A DNA stretch of 46,717 nt from an uncultured Planctomyces sp. (lineage in GTDB: Bacteria; Planctomycetota; Planctomycetia; Planctomycetales; Planctomycetaceae): NCBI GenBank assembly GCA_937899075.1, contig CALDJX010000320.1:1-46717 (forward strand), in the 5' to 3' direction. A program made the position numbers and the translations under genes. The notes below the pieces were generated by a model, which was not told the DNA's origin, ran no database searches, and saw only the letters and a list, made by a program, of their open reading frames with translations. Within the stretch, counting starts at the first letter, position 1. Each line of letters opens with the position of its first letter. Positions 16,951-24,635 of the stretch are shown here, piece by piece.

Positions 16951-18435
16951 TTATGAAAGCCGTTGGCGAACCTGCTCTTTGATCTGTTTCAATTCGGCGG
17001 CTTCCGGTGACTTTTTGTAGGTTTCGTCGAGCGGAAAGCAGCCGGAGATGATGCCGTTTCTCGGGGCGGTCGTGCAGTCGCTGAAGGTTCGGCAGATGGC
17101 TTTCGTACGGATCGGTTTTCCTTCGAGCACGTCCGCAGGCATGTCCCAATAACTGAGGACGAGCCGCCCGATTCCGACGAAGTCTGCATACCCGGCTCGG
17201 ATCGCGGCCTGAGCGACGTGCGGCAGGTACTCCTGGAAGTACGACCAGGCGGAGCCGACGACCGGAATATCCGGGATCAACTCTTTGAGTTGCCGGACGG
17301 ATTCGATTTGCCGGACACAGCCGATCAATGGATCTTCGGGCGGCTGGTAACCGTCGGAAGGCGGATAGAAGGCTGGTCGTTGGATGTGCGGGTTGTAGTA
17401 GGGCGAGCCCGCCGACAGGTTGAACATCGCGACGCCGTACTCGTCGTGCAGCATTCGAATGAAGCGAAGAGGCTCAGTCAGGTCCATTTCGAGCGGGTTG
17501 TCTTTGCTGCATCCGAAGCCGGGATAGTCAGTCACCGAATGGTCATCGGGAATGCCCGGACCGAGCTTGCCGGGAGTCGCTCGCTCGGGATCGGGGTGGT
17601 ACGGAGGCCGGTCGAAAACCGACAGTCGCACGCCGATCATCAGTCCGGGACACTCGACTTTAATGCCGTCGAGAATTTCGCGAACGAATCGCGTGCGGCC
17701 GGCAAAGTCTCCGCCGTACGGACCGGGACGAGTGAACGCCGAAAGGAATTCATGGCCGAGGTAGCCGTGACAATGCTTCACGTCGACAAACTGGAACCCC
17801 GCATTTTGCGCGAGCTTCGCCGCGGAAATGTAAGAGTCGATCAGCCGCTTGATATCGTCGTCAGTTAAGACGACAGAATCATCGTCGGCATTGATGCCGA
17901 ACTTTGGATCAAGCACGGGGTGGTGATAGACGATCCGTGGTTCGAGTTTGTCTTTGCGGTTTGGTCGACAGAAGCGGCCAGAGTGAGTCAGCTGCAAACC
18001 GACCAGCAGGTCGTCCAGTGCTGACTCGCCAAATCGTTCTGCGTGAGCGCTCGTCAGCGTTCCCAGCAGGTCGCGCATGGCGTCGGTGTTTTCGGGCCGG
18101 TTCAGAAGTTGGTTCGGATTCGCTCGCCCGTCTGCCTGAACGGCAAATGCTTCTCCACCCCAGATCAACTTGCAGCCTGAGAGCCCGAAGTTTCTCCAGC
18201 GGCGGGTCGTCAGTTCGCTCGGCCGACCGTCCGCTGTGGCATCCCAACCTTCCATCGGGTGGACACACCAGCGATTGCCGACAGTGAAGTTTCCGACTTT
18301 GATCGGTTCGGCGAGTGGCGAATTCTGTTCAGCCGAAAGTGGCTCGTCATCCAGCGGCAGGTCGATCTGCTGACTCGACAGGTATTGCCGAAACTCGTCT
18401 ACGGATTTCAGTGCCCCAATTCGCTGCCAGTTCAT
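16951..18435 (-). CDS. NADH:flavin oxidoreductase / old yellow enzyme family protein
   Basis: A 494-residue FMN TIM-barrel oxidoreductase. Family features: the N-terminal FMN-binding strand IKVGNFTVGNRWCVHPMEGWDA (near 46-67), GLQLTHSGRFCRP (substrate His segment), FVDVKHCHGYLGHEFLSAF with the conserved His pair, and the late phosphate-binding region FVGIGRLVLSYWDMP. Length exceeds the ~370-residue minimal OYE but falls short of 2,4-dienoyl-CoA reductase, which carries extra FAD/NAD domains. The C-terminal ~60 residues include CRTFSDCTTAPRNGIISGC, a Cys-containing segment that could bind a metal or Fe-S cluster but lacks the full CxxC set of the long enzymes. Native substrate unknown. An AGGAGA box nine bases upstream supports the start. 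Confidence 0.88.
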   Translation of the reverse strand: MNWQRIGALKSVDEFRQYLSSQQIDLPLDDEPLSAEQNSPLAEPIKVGNFTVGNRWCVHPMEGWDATADGRPSELTTRRWRNFGLSGCKLIWGGEAFAVQADGRANPNQLLNRPENTDAMRDLLGTLTSAHAERFGESALDDLLVGLQLTHSGRFCRPNRKDKLEPRIVYHHPVLDPKFGINADDDSVVLTDDDIKRLIDSYISAAKLAQNAGFQFVDVKHCHGYLGHEFLSAFTRPGPYGGDFAGRTRFVREILDGIKVECPGLMIGVRLSVFDRPPYHPDPERATPGKLGPGIPDDHSVTDYPGFGCSKDNPLEMDLTEPLRFIRMLHDEYGVAMFNLSAGSPYYNPHIQRPAFYPPSDGYQPPEDPLIGCVRQIESVRQLKELIPDIPVVGSAWSYFQEYLPHVAQAAIRAGYADFVGIGRLVLSYWDMPADVLEGKPIRTKAICRTFSDCTTAPRNGIISGCFPLDETYKKSPEAAELKQIKEQVRQRLS

Positions 18436-18628
18436 CTCAACGGTTCTCCTGCGGTGTTATGCCTCGACCGGCTGATTCCGGTACGGAAGGTGCGTCAACG
18501 CTGTAAGCATACTGAGTCGCAGTCCGTTTGTTGCAGCGATGCCACATTGGATTGCCGAAAGGCATCAACGTTGCCGGAAATCAACTCAGCACGTCACGCG
18601 GATTTGCCAATGACTGCGGGAGTTTTCG

Positions 18629-18802
18629 ATGGTCAATTTATTGCTGAGCGTTCGACGGTTTCTTGCCAGAGAATCCGGTCACGCGATGGTCGAGTACCTG
18701 TTTATGCTCAGCCTGATCCTTGTCGCAGCGATCCTTGGGATAAAAGTTGTCGGCACAACGGCACTCGACCTGTTCACGACGACCAAGGATGCCTTGCCCT
18801 GA
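18629..18802 (+). CDS. Flp/Fap-type type IVb pilin (57 residues)
   Basis: A small gene with a GGGAG box six bases before the ATG. The product has a short basic leader ending RESG, a predicted prepilin-peptidase site after Gly17, and a mature N-terminus HAMVEYLFMLSLILVAAI. Mature position 5 is Glu and 6 is Tyr, the Flp-pilin signature, followed by a ~20-residue hydrophobic helix and a short polar tail (LDLFTTTKDALP). Flp pilins are assembled by the Tad machinery into adhesion pili. No tad gene is in this window, so the secretion apparatus must be elsewhere. It is divergent from the oxidoreductase gene and convergent with the CFA synthase gene. The motif match is strong for so short a protein. 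Confidence 0.75.
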   Translation: MVNLLLSVRRFLARESGHAMVEYLFMLSLILVAAILGIKVVGTTALDLFTTTKDALP

Positions 18803-18849
18803 GCTGAACAACGTTTGCGGATTTGGCGAAACAGGAGTTCAGCAACGCT

Positions 18850-18968
18850 GTTAGCAGCTCGTTGAAAAACCGAAGATGCTTTAATTCGGCATGTGCCGCT
18901 GGCTCTGCCAGTGCTGAATTACCTGCATTCGTCGATTACAAAAGGCACTGGCAAAGCCAGTGGCACAC
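18850..18968. repeat. Palindromic repeat family 1, copy B
   Basis: Inner arms are at 18893-18914 and 18945-18968 (core CACTGGCtttGCCAGTG on the opposite strand; CGCTGGCTCTGCCAGTG at left). A left outer arm at 18850-18870 (TTAGCAGCTCGTTGAAAAA) matches the outer arm of copy A; a right outer arm is not evident. It ends 15 bases from the stop of the CFA synthase gene and starts 48 bases after the pilin stop. Confidence 0.88.
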
Positions 18969-18982
18969 TTTTCAAAGTATTG

Positions 18983-20350
18983 TTAGACGAACGGCTTCAG
19001 CGCGTCGCTCGTGCAGCGAGGCTTGGCGAACTGCATTTGCACCGTTCCAACCAGCCGCTCTTCAAACGCGGCTTCGCAGTACGACAGGTAATAATCCCAC
19101 AAGCGGATGAACGTTTCAGGAAATCCCTGCAGGCGTACCTGTTCGAGCTGTTCGAAAAAACGCTCACGCCACAGTTGCACGGTGCGGCCGTAGTGGGGCG
19201 CGAGGTCTTCGACATGCAGAAGCCGCATGTCCGTTGTGCGAGCGACCGAGTCCAGCACCGACTTCGGCGTGATCAGGCAACCGCCTGGAAAAATGTAACG
19301 CTGAATGAAGTCGACCGATTTCAGGTATCGCGGGTAACGTTGTTCGGACATCGTGATTCCCTGGATGGCCATCTGGCCGTCGGGCTTCAGCAGCGTGCCG
19401 CACTTCGTGAAGAAAGTGTCGAAGTATTCGTAACCGACGGCTTCGATCATCTCGACCGAGACCAGCTTATCGAATGAGCCGCTGAGATCGCGATAGTCTT
19501 CCAGCAGCAGAGTGACTCGATCAGCCAGCCCTTCTTCGGCGACCCGTCGACAGGCGAAGTCGTGCTGCTCTTTGGAGATCGTCGTCGTTGTGACTTTGCA
19601 GCCATAATTCTTTGCGGCGTGAATCGCCATGCCGCCCCAGCCGGTGCCGATTTCGACCAGATGATCGGACTGCTTCAGATCAAGCTTGCGACACATGCGG
19701 TCGATCTTGGCGATCTGCGCTTCGTGCAGTGTGCTCTCCGGAGTCTCAAACACGCCGCTGGAATACGTCATCGTTTCATCGAGAAACAGCGAGTAGAAGT
19801 CGTTGCCCAGGTCGTAATGCGCGTGAATGTTGCGAGCACTGCCGTCCTTCGAGTTGTTCTGCCGCTCGTGCCACTTGCGGGCAAGTCGCGTCAGTACACG
19901 GACGATCCCTCGATTGCCTGAATCGGTGACGTCGATATTTCGACAGAACATCCTGACTACGTCTGTCGGATTGTCCGATGTCCATTCTCCGAAGATAAAC
20001 GACTCGGCAAATCCCAGGCTGCCTCCGAACGAGACCCGACGGTAGAACTCCGGCGAATGGATCTTCATTCTCGCGGTTAACGAAGCATCGTCGGTGGCTT
20101 GTCCGAAACGGTGTTCGGTATCGCCTTCGGTCAGGAGCAACAGCCCGTCGGTCAACTGGCTGAATTTGTTAAGCACGCCGCGGCGCAGCATTCGCGTCGT
20201 GAATCCCGGTCGTCCTGACTTCGCAGAACCCGGCACCGGCGAAACGTCAATCGATTTCAAATTGGCAATCGTGTCGACGTGGTCGTCCGAAAGTTCGGGC
20301 GACGTCGGTGCGTTTGCCTGATCGTTGGCGAGTTGATTCAGTGGTTTCAT
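18983..20350 (-). CDS. Cyclopropane-fatty-acyl-phospholipid synthase family methyltransferase
   Basis: A 455-residue SAM-dependent enzyme of the CFA synthase family, which adds a methylene group from SAM across the double bond of membrane phospholipid acyl chains. Seen: HAHYDLGNDFYSLFLDETMTYSSG (family signature), SAM-binding VEIGTGWGGMAIHAA, VTTTTISKEQHDFA, the DKLVSVEMIEAVGYEYFDTFF motif, FPGGCLITP, HVEDLAPHYGRTVQLW and the C-terminal WDYYLSYCEAAF. The open frame extends upstream to 20581, but ATG 20350 overlaps the stop of the DUF1365 gene as ATGA, a classic coupling arrangement, so it is taken as the start. It is last of a three-gene operon, so it probably works on the same lipid substrate as its neighbours. 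Confidence 0.93.
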   Translation of the reverse strand: MKPLNQLANDQANAPTSPELSDDHVDTIANLKSIDVSPVPGSAKSGRPGFTTRMLRRGVLNKFSQLTDGLLLLTEGDTEHRFGQATDDASLTARMKIHSPEFYRRVSFGGSLGFAESFIFGEWTSDNPTDVVRMFCRNIDVTDSGNRGIVRVLTRLARKWHERQNNSKDGSARNIHAHYDLGNDFYSLFLDETMTYSSGVFETPESTLHEAQIAKIDRMCRKLDLKQSDHLVEIGTGWGGMAIHAAKNYGCKVTTTTISKEQHDFACRRVAEEGLADRVTLLLEDYRDLSGSFDKLVSVEMIEAVGYEYFDTFFTKCGTLLKPDGQMAIQGITMSEQRYPRYLKSVDFIQRYIFPGGCLITPKSVLDSVARTTDMRLLHVEDLAPHYGRTVQLWRERFFEQLEQVRLQGFPETFIRLWDYYLSYCEAAFEERLVGTVQMQFAKPRCTSDALKPFV

Positions 20351-21339
20351 GAGCGAACGGTTTCCGTGACTCCTGACAGGTGGCCGGCCTGCGAGGCAAT
20401 GTCTTCGCTGGATGAATGAGCAATTCCGGGGTGAGGAACGAACGGGCATTTTTTCCACCAGAGGCGCAGAGCCTGCCAGTAGATTCCCGCGGCGATCTTT
20501 CCCGTCATGAAGGGATAACGAATGAGCGAACTGGCAAGTTGACTGCCGGAAATCGGTCGCCGCTTCAGATGAAGCATGCAATCGAACAGCCGATTTTCGT
20601 CCCGCCAGTTCTCGATGTGTACGGTCAATGTGTTTGCTGGAGCGACGATACTCCAGCGATAGTCCATGTCCATTTCCATGAACGGAGAGACATGAAAACG
20701 TTTGCCATGCCGAAAACGCAAGCGTCTGGCCGTAGATGTTGTTTTTTCAGCGTCTGGATCGACAACCTGCGGGCTGTGGGCAGACTCTGCGGGCTGATTC
20801 GATCGGTCGAGGATGTAGCAGTGCCGCTCGCCCCACGGCGTGTTGTTGACCTCGGCGACGATCGTCTGGACCTGTTCGTCGTCGCGATCGAAGCAGTAGT
20901 AAAAGCTGACCGGATTCATTCTGTAGCCGAAATATCGTGGCTGGGTGAGCAATCGAATCGGACCGTCTGGACGTTCGAAGCGAGCCGCTTCAACGAGATC
21001 CCGCACGGCGATGTCGAGCGGAGGAAGCGGCTCGTCATTGCGTTCGGGACTGCGACCGAAGCTTCGTTCCGCCGGGGTTGACCAGTCGTCTGAGTCGAGT
21101 GCCTCGGGGATGATGTCTGCCGGAAACGCGAGATGATCTTCCCGTCGAAATCTTGCGAGTGCCAGTCGGCGAGTCGACCACAACCAGCGTCCGGCAAAGA
21201 CCTGATCCAATTCGCTCAGGTCGAGGTACAGCCACGACCCGGAATAAGTAAACGCATTCTCGATCGGCGTGAAGCGACGGTGTCGGACATTGCCGACGTA
21301 CAGGCAGCTCTTCAGAGATTGAGAATCTACTGCTGCCAC
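20347..21339 (-). CDS. DUF1365 domain protein
   Basis: About 330 residues. The DUF1365 family is regularly found between an amine-oxidase-like flavoprotein and a CFA-synthase-like methyltransferase, and is presumed to act in fatty-acid modification; its chemistry is not established. Family blocks visible: CLYVGNVRHRRFTPIENAFTY at the N-terminus, LLTQPRYFGYRMNPVSFYYCFD, VAEVNNTPWGERHCYIL, RHGKRFHVSPFMEMDMDYRW, and the C-terminal PFMTGKIAAGIYWQALRLWWK. The frame is open upstream to 21705, but those residues are a shadow of the flavoprotein gene. GTG 21339, with GGAG five bases before it and 13 bases of overlap with the upstream gene, fits the domain start. Its stop overlaps the next ATG. Confidence 0.88.
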   Translation of the reverse strand: MAAVDSQSLKSCLYVGNVRHRRFTPIENAFTYSGSWLYLDLSELDQVFAGRWLWSTRRLALARFRREDHLAFPADIIPEALDSDDWSTPAERSFGRSPERNDEPLPPLDIAVRDLVEAARFERPDGPIRLLTQPRYFGYRMNPVSFYYCFDRDDEQVQTIVAEVNNTPWGERHCYILDRSNQPAESAHSPQVVDPDAEKTTSTARRLRFRHGKRFHVSPFMEMDMDYRWSIVAPANTLTVHIENWRDENRLFDCMLHLKRRPISGSQLASSLIRYPFMTGKIAAGIYWQALRLWWKKCPFVPHPGIAHSSSEDIASQAGHLSGVTETVRS

Positions 21340-22619
21340 GGCGGCTCCACTCCGAGTTGTCGGCACACGGCCAGAGCACTGTTGACTCCGTCCTCGTGAA
21401 ATCCGTTGCCCCAATAGGCTCCGCAGAACGACGTTCGATTGTGGTTGATCAGGTCGGGATGCTTCTGCTGAGCGGCTCGTCGTTCCGTCGTGTAAACAGG
21501 GTGGTGATACTCGTACTTCCCGATCACCTTCGCAGGGTCGATGGCTGCGTCCCGATTCAACGTCACGCAGTACGTTCGCTGAGCCTTCAGCCGCTGCAGG
21601 ATGTTCATGTTGTAGGTGACGGTCGCGCTTTGACCAGAGGCTTCTGCCGATTCCTTGTTGCCATCTGGCGGCGATCCGTCGATGTGATAATTCCAGCTTG
21701 CCCATGCTCGGCGACGTTGAGGCAGCACAGAATCATCCCAGTGAAGCACGGCAGAATTCTTTTGATAAGGGAATTCGTTCAGCACGTCTCGCTCGGTCAT
21801 CGTGGCGGAGTCACCGAGTATTCTGAGAGCCTGATCGCTGTGGCAGGCAAAGATTGCGTGGTCGAAACGCTCGTCATCCGATCCTGTTGCGCGAATCGTG
21901 ACGCCGGCTTCTTCGCGAACGATCATCTCAACCGGCGAGTTCAGTCGAATTCGGTCCTCAAACGGAGCAATCAGTTTCTCGACGTAGCGCTGTGACCCGC
22001 CAGAAATCACTCGCCACTGCGGTCGGTTCTTAATGCTGAGCAGTCCGTGATTCCGGTAGAACTCGACGATAAACCGGACGGGAAACTTCCCGAACGTCTC
22101 CGGCGGGCACGACCAGATCGCCGCGCCCATCGGGATGAGGTACAGATCGGAAAACTGCTTCGAGTAGCCACGCTGAGCGACGTACTCGTCGACGGTCAGA
22201 CTGTCGTGGTCATTTTCGAGTAACTCCACCGCTTCGCGATTGAAGCGAAGAATGTCCTGCAGCATCCGATGAAATCGCGGCTTCAACAGATTGCTCCGCT
22301 GAGCAAACAGGCCATTCAGATTCGAACCGTTGTATTCGATCCGGCTGCGTTCGCACCGCACGCTGAAACTCATCTCCGTCGCGAGCGAGCCAACACCGAG
22401 TCGTTCGAGCATCTGAATGAAATTCGGATACGTCCAGTCGTTGTAGACGATGAATCCCGTGTCGATCGCGAGTTGCTCACCGTCGACGTTCACATCGATC
22501 GTGTGAGTGTGGCCGCCGACGTAATCGTTGGCTTCGAAGACGGTGATCTCGTGCGACTGGTGCAGCAGCCAGGCGGCAGTCAGGCCAGAGATTCCGGAAC
22601 CGATAATGGCGATCTTCAT
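21327..22619 (-). CDS. FAD-dependent amine-oxidase-like oxidoreductase
   Basis: A 430-residue flavoprotein. The N-terminal dinucleotide-binding motif is IIGSGISGLTAAWLL (residues 4-18), followed by FEANDYVGGHTHT. The internal DTGFIVYNDWTYPNFIQML and the C-terminal FAD-contact region (FCGAYWGNGFHEDGVNSALAV) are characteristic of the subfamily that co-occurs with DUF1365 and CFA synthase. It is often annotated as NAD(P)/FAD-dependent oxidoreductase. It is first gene of the operon with overlapping DUF1365 and CFA genes, implying oxidation or desaturation of a fatty-acyl chain together with methylation; the exact product is inference. The start is at the Rossmann strand (MKIAIIGSG). Confidence 0.92.
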   Translation of the reverse strand: MKIAIIGSGISGLTAAWLLHQSHEITVFEANDYVGGHTHTIDVNVDGEQLAIDTGFIVYNDWTYPNFIQMLERLGVGSLATEMSFSVRCERSRIEYNGSNLNGLFAQRSNLLKPRFHRMLQDILRFNREAVELLENDHDSLTVDEYVAQRGYSKQFSDLYLIPMGAAIWSCPPETFGKFPVRFIVEFYRNHGLLSIKNRPQWRVISGGSQRYVEKLIAPFEDRIRLNSPVEMIVREEAGVTIRATGSDDERFDHAIFACHSDQALRILGDSATMTERDVLNEFPYQKNSAVLHWDDSVLPQRRRAWASWNYHIDGSPPDGNKESAEASGQSATVTYNMNILQRLKAQRTYCVTLNRDAAIDPAKVIGKYEYHHPVYTTERRAAQQKHPDLINHNRTSFCGAYWGNGFHEDGVNSALAVCRQLGVEPPWQQ

Positions 22620-22725
22620 CCGTGATTTCGCTGTTCGAGGATTCTCAAGGTGATGGTCCGTCGGGACTCCTGATCCGAACGTCGGCGGATGTTACCGAAA
22701 TCACTTTCGGGGGTCGCGTCCGGCA

Positions 22726-22882
22726 GTAGGTCCGGCTCTGCCTGACGAAGTTTTCGACAATGACAGGAGTTTCGGAAGCAACCACGAAAGACACCAAATA
22801 CGCGAATACGTTTTCGTGTATTTCGAGTTTTTCGTGGTTGATAATTCTTCGTCCCAACTCCGTCAGGAAGAGCCTGACCTAC
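22726..22882. repeat. Family-2 palindromic arms enclosing a family-3 inverted repeat
   Basis: The left family-2 arm is at 22726-22747 and the right arm at 22861-22882. Between them, 22780-22842 forms its own inverted repeat beginning AACCACGAAAGACACCAAAT and ending TTTTTCGTGGTT. The whole thus is one palindrome nested in another. It occupies the middle of the 22620-23016 divergent region between the flavoprotein operon and the thiolase gene, where promoters of both must also lie. Confidence 0.85.
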
Positions 22883-23016
22883 CGAAGTTGTCTGCGCTCT
22901 ATTGACAATTCGCCAGACAGACTGACATCCTCCCCGACTGTTAACCGCACGATGGTCAAGTCGAGATTTCTCGACAGGAATTCACACGGACGAAGAGACG
23001 GGTTCGGAGAGCCACT

Positions 23017-24174
23017 ATGAGAAACGCCGTAGTCATTGATGCCGTCCGCACGCCGGTCGCTAAAGCGAATTCGGAGATCGGCAACTTCCGCGATGTTCGT
23101 GCCGACGAACTTTCCGCCGGGATCATGAAAGCTCTGGTCGAGCGGACGGGCATCGATCCGCAACTCATCGAAGACATTCGTTGGGGCTGCGTCCAGCAGC
23201 AGGGCGAGCAGGGCTTCGACGTGGCTCGCGTGGCGTCGCTGATGGCGGGTCTGCCGATCGAAACCGGCGGCGTGACACTCAACCGAAACTGCGCGTCGGG
23301 TCTCCAGGCCATCAACGATTGCGCGATGAGCATCGCCGCAAACTGCGAAGACATTCAGATCGCGGGCGGCGTCGAGCACATGGGACACATTCCAGCCTTT
23401 AAGGACTACGACCCGGCTCCCGGTTTGTTCGTGCGGCACAGCGAAGCGATCATGAACATGGGGTTGACGGCCGAGTATCTCGCGACGAAGTACCAGATTT
23501 CGCGAGAAGCTCAGGATGCGTTCGCCGCTCGATGTCAGCAACTCGCCGCCGCCGCTACGGAGAATGGCGAGTTCGCCAGCGAGATCATCCCGACCTGGGG
23601 CCGCTCCGAAGCCGGGCAGAAAGAGCTGATCACAATCGACCAGGGCATCCGTGCCGACACAACGGCCGAAGGACTGGCGAAGCTTCCGCCCGCCTTCAAC
23701 CCAGCCGGCGGAAGCGTGACAGCCGGCAGCAGCTCACAACTCAGTGCAGGTTCCGCCGCGTTGCTGATCATGTCCGAAGACAAAGCGAACGAACTCGGCC
23801 TGAAGCCGATGGCGAGAATTCGAGCGATGGCTGTCGCGGGAGTCGCTCCTGAAGAAATGGGCATCGGCCCGGTGCCGGCGGTTCACAAAGTCATGAAGCG
23901 CGCCGGACTGACACTCGATCAGATGGACTGTCTGGAGATCAACGAAGCCTTCGCCGTCCAGGTCCTGTCTGTCATGAAGCTGCTCGGGATCACCGAAGAA
24001 AAAGTCAACACCCGAGGCGGAGCGGTCGCGCTCGGCCACCCACTTGGTGCCAGTGGTGCTCGCATCGCCGTAACCCTACTGCATCGAATGCGCGATTCAG
24101 GAGCGAAGTACGGACTAGCGACTCTGTGCGTCGGTCAGGGACAGGGCGTCGCAACGATCTTCGAATGTGTGTGA
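23017..24174 (+). CDS. Thiolase (acetyl-CoA acetyltransferase / 3-ketoacyl-CoA thiolase)
   Basis: A 385-residue thiolase. The nucleophile is C92 in NRNCASGLQAI; the second catalytic pair is H341 in GGAVALGHPLGASG and C371 in LATLCVGQGQG. NEAFAVQ is also present. These make it catalytically competent for reversible thiolytic cleavage or condensation of acyl-CoAs. No hydroxyacyl-CoA dehydrogenase/enoyl hydratase gene is adjacent, so degradative (FadA-like) versus biosynthetic (AtoB/PhaA-like) roles cannot be separated. The stop codon is immediately followed by the inverted repeat of the GxxExxY unit, which may have inserted at this 3' end. Confidence 0.94.
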   Translation: MRNAVVIDAVRTPVAKANSEIGNFRDVRADELSAGIMKALVERTGIDPQLIEDIRWGCVQQQGEQGFDVARVASLMAGLPIETGGVTLNRNCASGLQAINDCAMSIAANCEDIQIAGGVEHMGHIPAFKDYDPAPGLFVRHSEAIMNMGLTAEYLATKYQISREAQDAFAARCQQLAAAATENGEFASEIIPTWGRSEAGQKELITIDQGIRADTTAEGLAKLPPAFNPAGGSVTAGSSSQLSAGSAALLIMSEDKANELGLKPMARIRAMAVAGVAPEEMGIGPVPAVHKVMKRAGLTLDQMDCLEINEAFAVQVLSVMKLLGITEEKVNTRGGAVALGHPLGASGARIAVTLLHRMRDSGAKYGLATLCVGQGQGVATIFECV

Positions 24175-24594
24175 TTAGCCACAGAGATCACAGAGGGCAC
24201 CGAGAAAATGAGCGATGTACTCACGGAGGCGATTATTGGGGCAGCCATCGAGGTGCATCGTCTGCTCGGCCCCGGATTGTTAGAGTCGATCTACGAAGAA
24301 GCTCTCTGCCACGAACTGTCTTTGCGAGGCATCCCAGTCCAAAGGCAAGTGGAAGTTGACGTGGTCTACAAAGGGATTGCTATCAAGGGGCAAAAGTTGG
24401 ACCTGCTTGTTGCGGATGAAGTGGTTGTCGAATTGAAAGCCGTCTCAAAACTACCTGACGTGGCAACCGCTCAAACGCTGTCATACCTGAAAGCGACCGG
24501 CTTAAAACGAGCACTGCTTCTTAACTTCGGCGAGAAACGTCTCGTTGACGGAATCAAACGAATCTCTCTGTGAACTCTGTGTCCTCTGTGGCTT
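24175..24594 (+). mobile_element. Putative miniature element: GxxExxY gene between CACAGAG inverted repeats
   Basis: A 420-base unit. The left end 24175-24205 reads TTAGCCACAGAG then ATCACAGAGGGCACCGAG. The right end 24563-24594 is its inverted counterpart (CTCTGTGAACTCTGTG then TCCTCTGTGGCTT). The ends enclose only the GxxExxY gene. The left end supplies a GAGAAA purine box just before the ATG. The right end contains the stop codon of the gene. The unit abuts the thiolase stop codon. A nearly identical end without the gene is present at 7990-8064. No transposase is encoded, so mobility is an inference. Confidence 0.55.
24208..24573 (+). CDS. GxxExxY family protein (PD-(D/E)XK nuclease-like)
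   Basis: A 121-residue protein with the family motif GLLESIY (GxxExxY) after EVHRLLGPG, then the nuclease-like core: Asp in KLDLLVADE and ELK in VVELKAVSKL, which fit the D-(E)xK active-site pattern of the PD-(D/E)XK superfamily. It ends with the typical YLKATGLKRALLLNFGEKRL segment. Whether the family cleaves nucleic acid is not established. The gene is closely bounded by inverted repeats: the ATG is three bases after the left repeat and the last codons and TGA lie within the right repeat. It separates the thiolase gene from the MNIO pair and looks like an insertion unrelated to either. Confidence 0.9.
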   Translation: MSDVLTEAIIGAAIEVHRLLGPGLLESIYEEALCHELSLRGIPVQRQVEVDVVYKGIAIKGQKLDLLVADEVVVELKAVSKLPDVATAQTLSYLKATGLKRALLLNFGEKRLVDGIKRISL

Positions 24595-24635
24595 AAAACT
24601 GAATCCACGAAGGATGGCACGGTTCGGAGCTCATC

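Noticed and set aside
17218-17868. 216-residue plus-strand open frame
   Set aside because: Shadow of the minus-strand flavin oxidoreductase.
20350-20581. N-terminal extension of the CFA synthase frame (77 extra residues)
   Set aside because: Overlaps the conserved C-terminal region of DUF1365, and the ATGA overlap gives a better start.
21340-21705. N-terminal extension of the DUF1365 frame (122 extra residues)
   Set aside because: Lies inside the flavoprotein gene in another frame and has shadow-like composition. GTG 21339 matches the domain start.
24574-24635. Search for a bufferin-like precursor gene before the MNIO gene
   Set aside because: Only ~60 bases, no start codon with a Cys-containing frame.
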